A stretch of 64,000 nucleotides of DNA, from NCBI RefSeq assembly GCF_009002475.1, contig NZ_AP019860.1, positions 1-64,000 of the forward strand. Direction: 5' to 3'. Origin of the DNA: Candidatus Uabimicrobium amorphum. GTDB lineage: Bacteria > Planctomycetota > Uabimicrobiia > Uabimicrobiales > Uabimicrobiaceae. Positions 10,101-17,426 of the stretch are shown here, in pieces (the first letter of the stretch is position 1; every line of letters starts with the position of its first letter). The notes below the pieces were generated by a model that was not told where the DNA came from, searched no databases, and saw only the letters and a list, made by a program, of their open reading frames with translations. The translations under genes and the position numbers were made by a program.

Positions 10101-12976
10101 AGCAGCTTCGTGATCAGTTTGTTTTTGCGAAGGACAAATTTGTCATCGACGTAAGTACATTTGAAGGAGACAGCACTCCCGTACCGATTGTACAAAAAAA
10201 AGAGGACCTTGCTTACGTGATTTACACTTCTGGTTCAACAGGTTTCCCAAAAGGAGTGGCCATTAGCCACCAAGCTGCCGTGAACACGATTGTCGATATC
10301 AACGAGCGTTTCGCCGTGACAAGCGACGATCGAGTTTTGGCATTGTCCGCTCTCAATTTTGATTTGTCCGTTTACGATATTTTTGGAATACTGGCTGTGG
10401 GAGGTTGCATTGTAATTCCTCCGACAAAATTTTTACGTGAACCACGACATTGGCAAGAGTTGATGGATAAACATGGAGTGACCATCTGGAATACAGTTCC
10501 TGCTTTGATGCAAATGCTCATTGACTCGCAATTGCAAGCAAACAACCGCTTACGCTTGGTCATGATGAGTGGCGATTGGATTCCACTAACTTTACCACCT
10601 CAAATAACAGAGCAGTGGGAGAGTTGCGAAGTGATTAGTCTTGGTGGAGCAACCGAGGCAGCGATTTGGTCGATTTTCTATCCTATTAAAAAAATCGACC
10701 CTGCGTGGAAGAGCGTTCCATATGGAAAACCATTGACGAACCAATCCTTTTTTGTGTTCAACAAGAAATGGCAGTCTTGTCCTGATTGGGCAATAGGAGA
10801 ACTATTCATTGGTGGGATGGGGGTTGCTGAAGAGTATTGGAAAGCCCCGGAGATTACAGAAAAATCGTTTGTCTACCATCCTGTTACCAAAGAACGTCTA
10901 TATCGCACAGGAGATCTTGGACGCTATTTACCCGATGGCAATATTGAATTTCTAGGGCGAGAAGATGCCCAGGTAAAAATTCATGGTTATCGCATCGAAT
11001 TAGGAGAGATCGAAACGCATTTGAACAAACATCCACTTGTCGAAGAGGTGATTGTATATCCTATGCTAGGTCATAACGGTGAGAAACAACTAACCGCATA
11101 TGTCAAAAGTAAGTCACTTGCTCTGGAATTGAAGTTAGAAAATAAAAATACACGTGGTATAACATGTGATAGTATCGATCTGCCTGCACCGTCTTACACA
11201 CAGGACATGTACTTGAAGCGTCAAAGCTATCGTAGTTTTGAGCAAGGTGTGATTCCTCTTTCTTCTCTATCGCAATTACTCTCTTGTTTGTTGGGGGTGA
11301 GTTTACCAGGGCACAGTATATATAAATACCGATATCCATCGGCACGAGGTCTGTATCCTGTGCGAACATATTTGTATGTAAAACCAGATCGTGTTGAACA
11401 ATTAGATACAGGTTTTTACTACTATCATCCTACCGAAAATTGTTTAGAGCCGTTGGCAAAGCATTCACTGAATAGACAAATTTACGCATCGCACAACCGT
11501 TCTATTTTTGATTCCTGTGCTTTTGCGATCTTTTTCATTGCCCATCTTGACGCTATACAGCCTATTTATGGTGACATTTCTTCTCAACTTTGTTTGCTGG
11601 AAGCAGGATACATGTCACAATTGTTGATGGAGGAATCGCCAAAATATAATCTCGGTTTGTGCCCCGTTGATATCACTCAGGAAAACTTTTCAAGCATAGA
11701 TTGTCATTTCGACGTAGAGAAAAATGATGTGTTTCTCCACGGATTTCTTGGTGGAGGGATAGATATCGAGCAAACAAAGGAGTGGCAACAACAACCACTA
11801 CAAAGTAAGTCGTCTATTCAGCAAATGAATGAATTTTTACAGAATAAAATTCCCCATTACATGTTGCCCAAGCATTATGTTTTTGTAGATAGTTTTCCGT
11901 TAAGTGCTAACGGTAAAGTTGATAAAAGTCAGTTGCCAAAGCCTACTTTTCAAAGCTCACAGCAAATCTCATTGCCGACAACACTTGTTGAAAAAGAAAT
12001 TGCCAAAATATGGCAAGAAGTACTAAAAATAAATGATATCCATCTTAATAGTCATTTTTTTGACTTAGGCGGACATTCCATTACTGCTATCAAAGTCTTT
12101 CGCAGCATAGAAGAAAAACTTGAAGTTAGCCTTCCGGTCGCGACGTTGTTCCAACATCCGACACTACGAGAACTGTCTATAGTTGTGGCAGAAAAACAAC
12201 CTCAGAAACCAGAGTTTGAGTGTTTAGTCCCCATACAGATAGGACAAAGCTCAAAAAACTTTTTTATGGTTCACACTGTACATGGGTATGTTCTTGAGTT
12301 TTATAAAGTAGCAGAAAAACTGGGGGATGATTTCAATGTCTACGGACTTGAAGCTGTTGGGGTACACGGTAACAAACCTCCTTTAACTTCTATCGAAGAA
12401 ATGGCAAAAAAGTATATTGATGAAATAAGAATAGTGCAGCCAGAAGGCCCATACTATTTATCTGGGAGATGTATTGGTGGAATCATTGCTTATGAAATGG
12501 CACAGCAGTTATTGAAGTCAGGTAACCAAGTGAATCTTCTTTGTATAATTGAAACGTCTAATGTACCAGGAATGGAAGGTTATAATAGTTTTGAGACCTC
12601 TCAAAAACGAAGAGATGAGGCAGAGAAATATTCCAAGACGATTCGGGCAAAAGTAAAAAGAATTCTCTTTCCAACAAGATATAAATCAAAAAGAAATATT
12701 CAATCTTTTATAAAACAGGAACATGGCATCGAGGATTTAGGAGCACGAATGTTAGTGGCGGAAGCGGTTAGAAAGGCAAAAGATAGTTACCAGTTATTGC
12801 CATATAATGAACCAGTAGTACTGATTTACTCTAACCACAAAGCTGCCATTACGTTTTTTGAACAAATATGTTCTAACTCTAAGTGCCACATCGTTCCTTC
12901 TGAGCACTTTAATATTTTGTTGGAACCACATGTAAATACTGTGGCAAATATTATTAAGAAATATTTGCAAGCTTAG
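7148..12976 (+). CDS. NRPS: LnmK-like domain, T, Cy, A(Cys) with Ox insert, T, TE
   Basis: NRPS of 1942 residues. Residues about 15-310 resemble the LnmK/Pnap_2097 hot-dog family (NGVGLLYFATY), whose known member LnmK is an acyltransferase/decarboxylase that loads propionyl onto a carrier. Then: carrier (GGHSL, Ser368); heterocyclization domain (PFPLTDIQQAYYIGR, and DFLMTD at 562-567 in place of HHxxxDG); adenylation from about 895 (YTSGSTGFPKG); an FMN oxidase of SagB/McbC type inserted between A8 and A9 (about 1340-1548; YPSARGLYP); A10 ANGKVDKSQLP; carrier (GGHSI, Ser1644); thioesterase (about 1690-1942). The specificity code reads DLYNMSLIWK, one change from the cysteine code DLYNLSLIWK. 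Cy plus Ox on cysteine is established chemistry for a thiazole, as in epothilone EpoB. The thioesterase elbow is GRCIG (Cys1775), with Glu1802 where Asp is usual, and His1920. The LnmK-like call is the least certain part. Confidence 0.92.
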   Translation: MSHLDKYLEVLSGNTVLRREVVTLGMCGENSLFAGRVGDWTWDVVARLCQVNPYNAKNERGAPTYLSFCYYHIQGNPSVHLRSFGIGSEIEVTSSSYKCDPVSLHTIHRICCDATNGESVTMEEIHNHPRENCLYVENYNRWISRVHVEDNEELSKMQPQDYKYEHLPQMTEEHAPWKVYRKAITHKTFFEEQQDYDFVQEHFFTYQINITRDINGVGLLYFATYFTIFDEAILQLWLSMGGEKHNFMEKKVTDQKICYLGNCNYNTNLTIQSRAWKKGNEYVFNAVVCRENDGKAIAVITSHALMDVDVEKDIPVGESSLASQECQRPKYVMPSNEVEEKVAVLWQELLDVKNVGVEDNFFQLGGHSLLAFNFIFEVQKAFGVNISLQCLSCGKNLRTVAQTIMTLTENKDNHTTLEQITTHYQEASKPFPLTDIQQAYYIGRNELLEMGKVATHFYMELKCDLSLDIAKLTHSWQKLIERHEMLRAVVVEDSCQQVLTEVPSYEILEKNVAKLPEEKQDRCVEEVREEMSHQVFDAHKWPLFDIRVTKTFTCSYLHISIDFLMTDARSLQILFYEWQQLYREDVDIPPLEVSFRDYLLAEHNTIRNNNLYESSKEYWQKRIATLPRSPQLPLIKNVRDSVQMFHRLRFVLPKAKWEAMQKKSEEQGFTPSAILISIFGEVLALWSKNLRFLLNLTLFNRLPLHQQVDQLIGDFTTSLLLEMNYEQHETFAQRVRGIFEQLLVDLDHRYYSGVNVIRDLSVVQKRAGDIVAPVVFTSTIGLAKNGFCPSHFGEETYFITQTSQAWLDCFVFEENGELVVNWFFVKDLFPPQLIEVMFDKYREWIEKFCDEDLWTTEIDIMLPQEQQAHRESVLVTKPASDALLHGLFLQELETRANNPAVIYEDVTLTYYELHKKSCAIANKLREMDVKPNELVAVVMEKGWEQVVAVMGILFSGGAYLPISAQLPQERVNYLLENASIVLTQEQLRDQFVFAKDKFVIDVSTFEGDSTPVPIVQKKEDLAYVIYTSGSTGFPKGVAISHQAAVNTIVDINERFAVTSDDRVLALSALNFDLSVYDIFGILAVGGCIVIPPTKFLREPRHWQELMDKHGVTIWNTVPALMQMLIDSQLQANNRLRLVMMSGDWIPLTLPPQITEQWESCEVISLGGATEAAIWSIFYPIKKIDPAWKSVPYGKPLTNQSFFVFNKKWQSCPDWAIGELFIGGMGVAEEYWKAPEITEKSFVYHPVTKERLYRTGDLGRYLPDGNIEFLGREDAQVKIHGYRIELGEIETHLNKHPLVEEVIVYPMLGHNGEKQLTAYVKSKSLALELKLENKNTRGITCDSIDLPAPSYTQDMYLKRQSYRSFEQGVIPLSSLSQLLSCLLGVSLPGHSIYKYRYPSARGLYPVRTYLYVKPDRVEQLDTGFYYYHPTENCLEPLAKHSLNRQIYASHNRSIFDSCAFAIFFIAHLDAIQPIYGDISSQLCLLEAGYMSQLLMEESPKYNLGLCPVDITQENFSSIDCHFDVEKNDVFLHGFLGGGIDIEQTKEWQQQPLQSKSSIQQMNEFLQNKIPHYMLPKHYVFVDSFPLSANGKVDKSQLPKPTFQSSQQISLPTTLVEKEIAKIWQEVLKINDIHLNSHFFDLGGHSITAIKVFRSIEEKLEVSLPVATLFQHPTLRELSIVVAEKQPQKPEFECLVPIQIGQSSKNFFMVHTVHGYVLEFYKVAEKLGDDFNVYGLEAVGVHGNKPPLTSIEEMAKKYIDEIRIVQPEGPYYLSGRCIGGIIAYEMAQQLLKSGNQVNLLCIIETSNVPGMEGYNSFETSQKRRDEAEKYSKTIRAKVKRILFPTRYKSKRNIQSFIKQEHGIEDLGARMLVAEAVRKAKDSYQLLPYNEPVVLIYSNHKAAITFFEQICSNSKCHIVPSEHFNILLEPHVNTVANIIKKYLQA

Positions 12977-13000
12977 GTTTTGCAATCCCTTAAGGATGTA

Positions 13001-14332
13001 TTATTTATTGTCTTCTAGCAAAGGGCGTATTTTTTTGAAGATGGCGTCACTAACGACACTGTGCCCGAGGCTATTCCAATGTACATCGTAAGTAAAGTAT
13101 AGTTGTCCCGATTTTGATGTTTCTCTCCGTAAATCTTTTGTTAATGAGTAGAAACTACCCCCTTTTTCTTTCAAAAAAAGACCGAGGGTTTCTTCTATGT
13201 TATCAAAATTCTTTTGTATTTTTTCTAAATTTATGGCTAATTTGGGAAATTGCAGAGCTAACATCTTCAATAAAGATTTTTCGTTGTACTGTGATTGAAC
13301 TATTGGGAACGTTGTGCGTACTTTTGATGGTGCCAAAACATATAAGAGTTGGATGTGATGCTTTTTACACAAATCTTGTATTTTTACTAGCTGATGGGAT
13401 ACTTGTTTCCAGCCAGGCGTTTGTATGAAAACATCTTTTGAAAAAAGTGCGTAACGATACTCTTGGATAGGAAAAAAATAATGTTGGTTGGTGTTGATGG
13501 TAACAGGCATCCACGAAAAAATCTCTTCTTGCGGAAAACTTGACTTAGAACCAATACCTCCAAGAAGTGGGTCTAGTAAAAGAGAAGAAAGTATTTTCAT
13601 TTTTAACCCTCTTACAAAATAGAGAATTTTATGAGTTATTTTTTGTGGCTCATAGTTTCGCATTTTTTTAAAGTCATTCAATTCATACAACATACAGATC
13701 ACAATCTTGGGTTTTAATGGAATACCAAAACGTTTTAAGTTTTCATAATAGTGAGTGGGGTGCGCTCCAGAAATACCTAAGTTATAAATTTTTTGTTGCG
13801 TTTTCTGAGCAAGTAGAGCGGGCCAAATGTGGTCATCGTCGACAAAAACCCCTTCGGTAAATGAATCACCAATCACAACGATATCCGCTTTTTCTAGTGC
13901 CTGTTTATTACGAAAACCTCGTGGATCGGTTGCGAAGTTTACTTGTGAATTCTCTCCCACAATAGCTGTTGGGTAAGACCTTTTGTAAAAAGGGGCATCT
14001 GAAAAAGTATAGGAAACTTTCAAATTCGGTTGGTAGTAGGCTATTGTATTTGATAAAGTTCTATTTTGTGGAAATATCCAATAAATAGCAAAACAACATA
14101 TAGCTAGACTACTAGAAAATATGGCTACTTGTAAGCAGCGTTTTTTCCAGTGTGGTGAAATGACAAAGAAGCATGCTAAGCTGAAAACAAAAAAGCTCAT
14201 GTTAAATAAAAATTTATCTACAGAGTAGCGATTGAGTAGTACACACCGTCCAGTGGCTACAAGGTAAGCGACATTGCTTGATTGTAACCATAACGGGATA
14301 TTGAGTAATAAAAGAAATACATATTTTTTCAT
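13001..14332 (-). CDS. Membrane-anchored SGNH-like hydrolase or acyltransferase
   Basis: Protein of 443 residues with about three hydrophobic segments in the first 110 residues and an SGNH-type domain after them. Block I is IGDSFTEGV (residue near 155) and block V is DVHWNSLGH near the C-terminus, giving the Ser and the Asp-His pair. Proteins of this layout include AlgX/AlgJ-type O-acetyltransferases and GDSL esterases acting on envelope glycans. It lies convergent to the large NRPS and divergent from the second PhyH gene, between the natural-product genes and the transporter genes, so the sequence does not show which system it serves. It resembles the SGNH proteins of the exopolysaccharide locus in general layout. 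Confidence 0.75.
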   Translation of the reverse strand: MKKYVFLLLLNIPLWLQSSNVAYLVATGRCVLLNRYSVDKFLFNMSFFVFSLACFFVISPHWKKRCLQVAIFSSSLAICCFAIYWIFPQNRTLSNTIAYYQPNLKVSYTFSDAPFYKRSYPTAIVGENSQVNFATDPRGFRNKQALEKADIVVIGDSFTEGVFVDDDHIWPALLAQKTQQKIYNLGISGAHPTHYYENLKRFGIPLKPKIVICMLYELNDFKKMRNYEPQKITHKILYFVRGLKMKILSSLLLDPLLGGIGSKSSFPQEEIFSWMPVTINTNQHYFFPIQEYRYALFSKDVFIQTPGWKQVSHQLVKIQDLCKKHHIQLLYVLAPSKVRTTFPIVQSQYNEKSLLKMLALQFPKLAINLEKIQKNFDNIEETLGLFLKEKGGSFYSLTKDLRRETSKSGQLYFTYDVHWNSLGHSVVSDAIFKKIRPLLEDNK

Positions 14333-14379
14333 TTTGGTGAAAACTCACTAATAAGCTGTTTTTTTATTTTAGCAAATAT

Positions 14380-14398
14380 GCAGAATAATAAATTCTGC
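14380..14398. promoter_or_regulatory. Inverted repeat in divergent intergenic region
   Basis: A perfect 7-bp inverted repeat (GCAGAAT, 5-base AATAA loop, ATTCTGC) sits in the 99-bp space between the divergent SGNH gene (start 14332) and the PhyH gene (start 14432). Its size and place fit a dimeric regulator site for either gene. No T-run follows, so a terminator is unlikely. Confidence 0.35.
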
Positions 14399-14431
14399 TG
14401 AATAAATATATTTACTAAGGATGAACCAACC

Positions 14432-15343
14432 ATGCAGGTAAACTTAACTTCACAACAAATTGAACATTATCGTGAAAAAGGTTACATGGTAATTGAAAAC
14501 TTATTGTCCGTTCAAGAACTAAAAAAATGGTCTCAAGTCATAAACCGAGCTATCGAGAAACGTGGACAAAATTTATTGCCGTTTGGACGTGCTCGTTGTG
14601 CTGTCCGAGATCAGCGTATAAAGACTACGAGAACTTTGAGAAGTACGCTTCGTAGTATTAAGCGTTTTCTATACAAAAATAAAAATGTAATACAAAAGAA
14701 GCCTTCTACTGGACAAGGGAAACCGCAACTTGTTCAAGAATATGCCAATTTGTGGGAAGATGTGCCTGAGTACAGAGAACTAATTCTTGATAAGCGTATT
14801 GGTAAAATGGCAGTAGAATTAGAAGGCATTTCCAGCGTAAGAGTGTGGACAGAAAAAGTTTTATTTAAACCTGCGTGGGGAGATCCATCACCTTGGCATG
14901 CTGATGTTCCCTACAGTTCTTATGATTCGCATCACTCTCCTACTTTTTGGATTGCTCTTGAAGATGCTACATTGCGAAATGGCTGTATGCATTACTTGCC
15001 GGGTTCACATAAATTAAGGGGTTTTGAACTACCGAAAATCGATCGCAATTTAGGGAGTCATGTTGGTACATTTTTCCAGTTGTTTCCACAATACAAAGAT
15101 ATGGAGTCTGTCGCTGTGGAATTAAAAGCTGGTTCATGTGTTGTGCACAATAGTTTAATTGTGCATGGTGCTGGTGCAAATATGACTTCACACACACGCA
15201 AGGCCGTCAATATAACTTTTATCCCTAGCAATGTGACTTACAACGGCAAAAAAACTTACTATTTTCCTCAGGAATATTGGGATTCTTTGCAGCAAGGGCA
15301 AATGTTTGATGACAAATATCACCCGGTTGTTTATCAATCTTAA
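14432..15343 (+). CDS. PhyH-type Fe(II)/2-oxoglutarate dioxygenase
   Basis: Second phytanoyl-CoA dioxygenase family enzyme, 303 residues, only distantly similar to the one at 6305. H-x-D appears as PWHADVPYSS (bases about 14893-14922), the distal histidine as IVHGAGANMT, and a basic R-K follows in THTRKAV. The metal site looks complete and of hydroxylase type. The start is the ATG at 14432, with AAGGATG about 9-12 bases upstream. It has its own promoter region shared with the divergent SGNH gene and is not overlapped with the NRPS operon, so it may be a late tailoring step or may be unrelated. The substrate cannot be read from sequence. Confidence 0.85.
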   Translation: MQVNLTSQQIEHYREKGYMVIENLLSVQELKKWSQVINRAIEKRGQNLLPFGRARCAVRDQRIKTTRTLRSTLRSIKRFLYKNKNVIQKKPSTGQGKPQLVQEYANLWEDVPEYRELILDKRIGKMAVELEGISSVRVWTEKVLFKPAWGDPSPWHADVPYSSYDSHHSPTFWIALEDATLRNGCMHYLPGSHKLRGFELPKIDRNLGSHVGTFFQLFPQYKDMESVAVELKAGSCVVHNSLIVHGAGANMTSHTRKAVNITFIPSNVTYNGKKTYYFPQEYWDSLQQGQMFDDKYHPVVYQS

Positions 15344-15389
15344 AATTATATTCTCATGACAATTTTATTTGGGTTTATAACCTCCTATA

Positions 15390-17207
15390 CTATGAAAATT
15401 TATAGCGTTTTACGAAAAAAATTACAATACATAAAATTATGCTAATCACTATACCATAAAACGCCAATCTTTTTTTACTCATTTTAAAGGAATATTTGCC
15501 AGGGTTCTTTTTGAGATATATAAATTGACCAAGAAACATTTCATCCCAACTTTGTGCTCCCCATTTTACTGTTTTAGAAGGATCAATGTCGTATTTGTTG
15601 CGCGTGGAGTTATCAAAGGATCCTTTCATGCGAATGATTGTTCCAGCAGGAAGCGATAATGGCTGTTGAAAGTGATAAAAATATTGCCAATTGAATTCGT
15701 ATTTGGGAACGGATAGTACCTGTTGTTTTTTGCCGTTGGGAAATTGCAACTCCAAGTTTACATTTCGTCCTCGGTAATGCATGTGTGGCAGAAATGAATA
15801 CAACGTAACCTCTTCTCTGAATGTGTATTGCGCTTGGGTTTTGTAGTTTTGAGTATGAGGAGGAATGTTGAATTTTTTGTTGTGTAGAAGGTGTATGTAT
15901 ACATGCGATGATGGTTTTGTTGTGTGAAAGTACAGATGTAGTTGTGATCTATCAACGACTTTCCGTCCGTAGGGAGTGTAGTGAATTTGAAAACGGAAAG
16001 TCGTACCTTTTGGAAGAAATACTCCTGAATTATTCGGGAAATCTTCGGCAGTGAGTCCTGGTATGTAACTAGCAAAAAATCCGGCGTTATCTACCTTTGA
16101 CCGAAGACTTCGAAAGTGTTTGGGAAATATTATTGATCCAATGACATGATGCACCACTTTTTTATTTCCAGGAATGATTTCTGCTTTTTTTACCCACACA
16201 TCTTTTTCAAGTTGTATAGAGGCATTGGCAAAGCGATAAGGGATAACGCCTGTTGCTGGAATTTCTTGGGGCGGAATGGGAATGACCATGTCCGGTTCTT
16301 CTTTAGGACGAGAGACAGAAACCAATTCTTTGAGTTTGTCTTCACCATCTAAAGCACAACCTTGCTCTATCCATTTGAGAAGTTTGCGTTGTTCTTTTGG
16401 GAGCAAATAGTTACTAAACTTAAATTTTCCAATCGTAGGGTCTGCGGGCCACGGCGGCATGCGTTTTGTTAAGACGACTTCGCGAATCATTTTCGACCAT
16501 CCATGTATTTTTTTGTGACTGCTCATCGACCAGGGGGCCAATCCGTCTTTTCTATGGCAGATGATACAGCGCTGTTTCAAGATGGGAACGATTTCTTTTG
16601 TAAAAGATATCGCTGGATCTTTGTGGTAGGTAATGGCACAGCCTTTGGTTTCTCTGTTTTGTTTTTGTGGTGTTTTATTGGTGAGAACGGTGTCCAACGC
16701 ATCGCGTAAAAAGTGATTTTTGGCTATGGATTTTTGCGTTTCGTAGTCGAGGCGGTCATCTACAGGACCGCGATAGACGATTTTCCAGTTATGTGGCAAA
16801 ATGACAATGGCCTGTGCTGTACGTTGAAATTGCAGTAGCGAAATCACATTTTGACTAGGATCGTGAAGAATGGGGATTTTTATGTTAAAGGTAGATGCCT
16901 CTTCCTGTATGTCCTCTAGTTCGTCTTGGATATTGCCGTTGATCATTAAAAATTGTACGGTGTTTTGATACTTTTTTTGCAAGTCGTGCAAAGCGTTAAC
17001 GTTGTGTCGTACTATGGGACACGCCACTCCGTGGCTGTAGATAACGATCGCTTTTTTGTCTTTGTACTCAAATAATTCATGATAAGCACCGTTGTGATCG
17101 AGCAAGGCAAAATTTTCTAACTGATATTGTGTTTCTGCGCAAACTTTTGTCGATATGAGACTTAAAAAAACTATACACAACAATAACTCTAATTTGAATT
17201 TAGACAT
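15390..17207 (-). CDS. Secreted redoxin / cytochrome c / copper monooxygenase-like fusion
   Basis: Exported protein of 605 residues. A signal peptide (about 1-25, ending near VCAE) is followed by a redoxin-like domain (about 30-190; a single cysteine in ACPIVRHN), then a haem-binding region with CIICH, then MPPWPADP typical of this family, then a domain resembling peptidylglycine/ascorbate-dependent copper monooxygenases (VVHHVIG, FRFQIHY, LPHMHYRG). A hydrophobic segment and basic tail at the C-terminus suggest membrane anchoring. The start chosen is the ATG at 17207, with GAAAGG upstream and a clean signal peptide directly after; the frame stays open another 66 codons upstream, but that stretch does not look like a protein. 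The fusion occurs in Planctomycetota and related bacteria; its reaction is unproven. Confidence 0.85.
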   Translation of the reverse strand: MSKFKLELLLCIVFLSLISTKVCAETQYQLENFALLDHNGAYHELFEYKDKKAIVIYSHGVACPIVRHNVNALHDLQKKYQNTVQFLMINGNIQDELEDIQEEASTFNIKIPILHDPSQNVISLLQFQRTAQAIVILPHNWKIVYRGPVDDRLDYETQKSIAKNHFLRDALDTVLTNKTPQKQNRETKGCAITYHKDPAISFTKEIVPILKQRCIICHRKDGLAPWSMSSHKKIHGWSKMIREVVLTKRMPPWPADPTIGKFKFSNYLLPKEQRKLLKWIEQGCALDGEDKLKELVSVSRPKEEPDMVIPIPPQEIPATGVIPYRFANASIQLEKDVWVKKAEIIPGNKKVVHHVIGSIIFPKHFRSLRSKVDNAGFFASYIPGLTAEDFPNNSGVFLPKGTTFRFQIHYTPYGRKVVDRSQLHLYFHTTKPSSHVYIHLLHNKKFNIPPHTQNYKTQAQYTFREEVTLYSFLPHMHYRGRNVNLELQFPNGKKQQVLSVPKYEFNWQYFYHFQQPLSLPAGTIIRMKGSFDNSTRNKYDIDPSKTVKWGAQSWDEMFLGQFIYLKKNPGKYSFKMSKKRLAFYGIVISIILCIVIFFVKRYKFS

Positions 17208-17426
17208 CCTAAACCTTTCATCTATACCCTTATATTTCATTCCCAAACACCTGTAGGTCGAAATCCAAAAAAACAAAGCGTTTTTGAAGAATTTACGATA
17301 CCGCAAACATTTGAAATAATCAACAAATATATTGATGGAATTGTCTTTTGGGCTAATGGATCGTATGAGAGGTTCGGGCGGAATTGGTTCGTATCCGCCC
17401 GACATTTGTGAATGGCTTTTTGTGCT

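Noticed and set aside
17208-17405. 66-codon upstream extension of the redoxin fusion
   Set aside because: The signal peptide and a ribosome site fit the ATG at 17207; the extension has no protein character.
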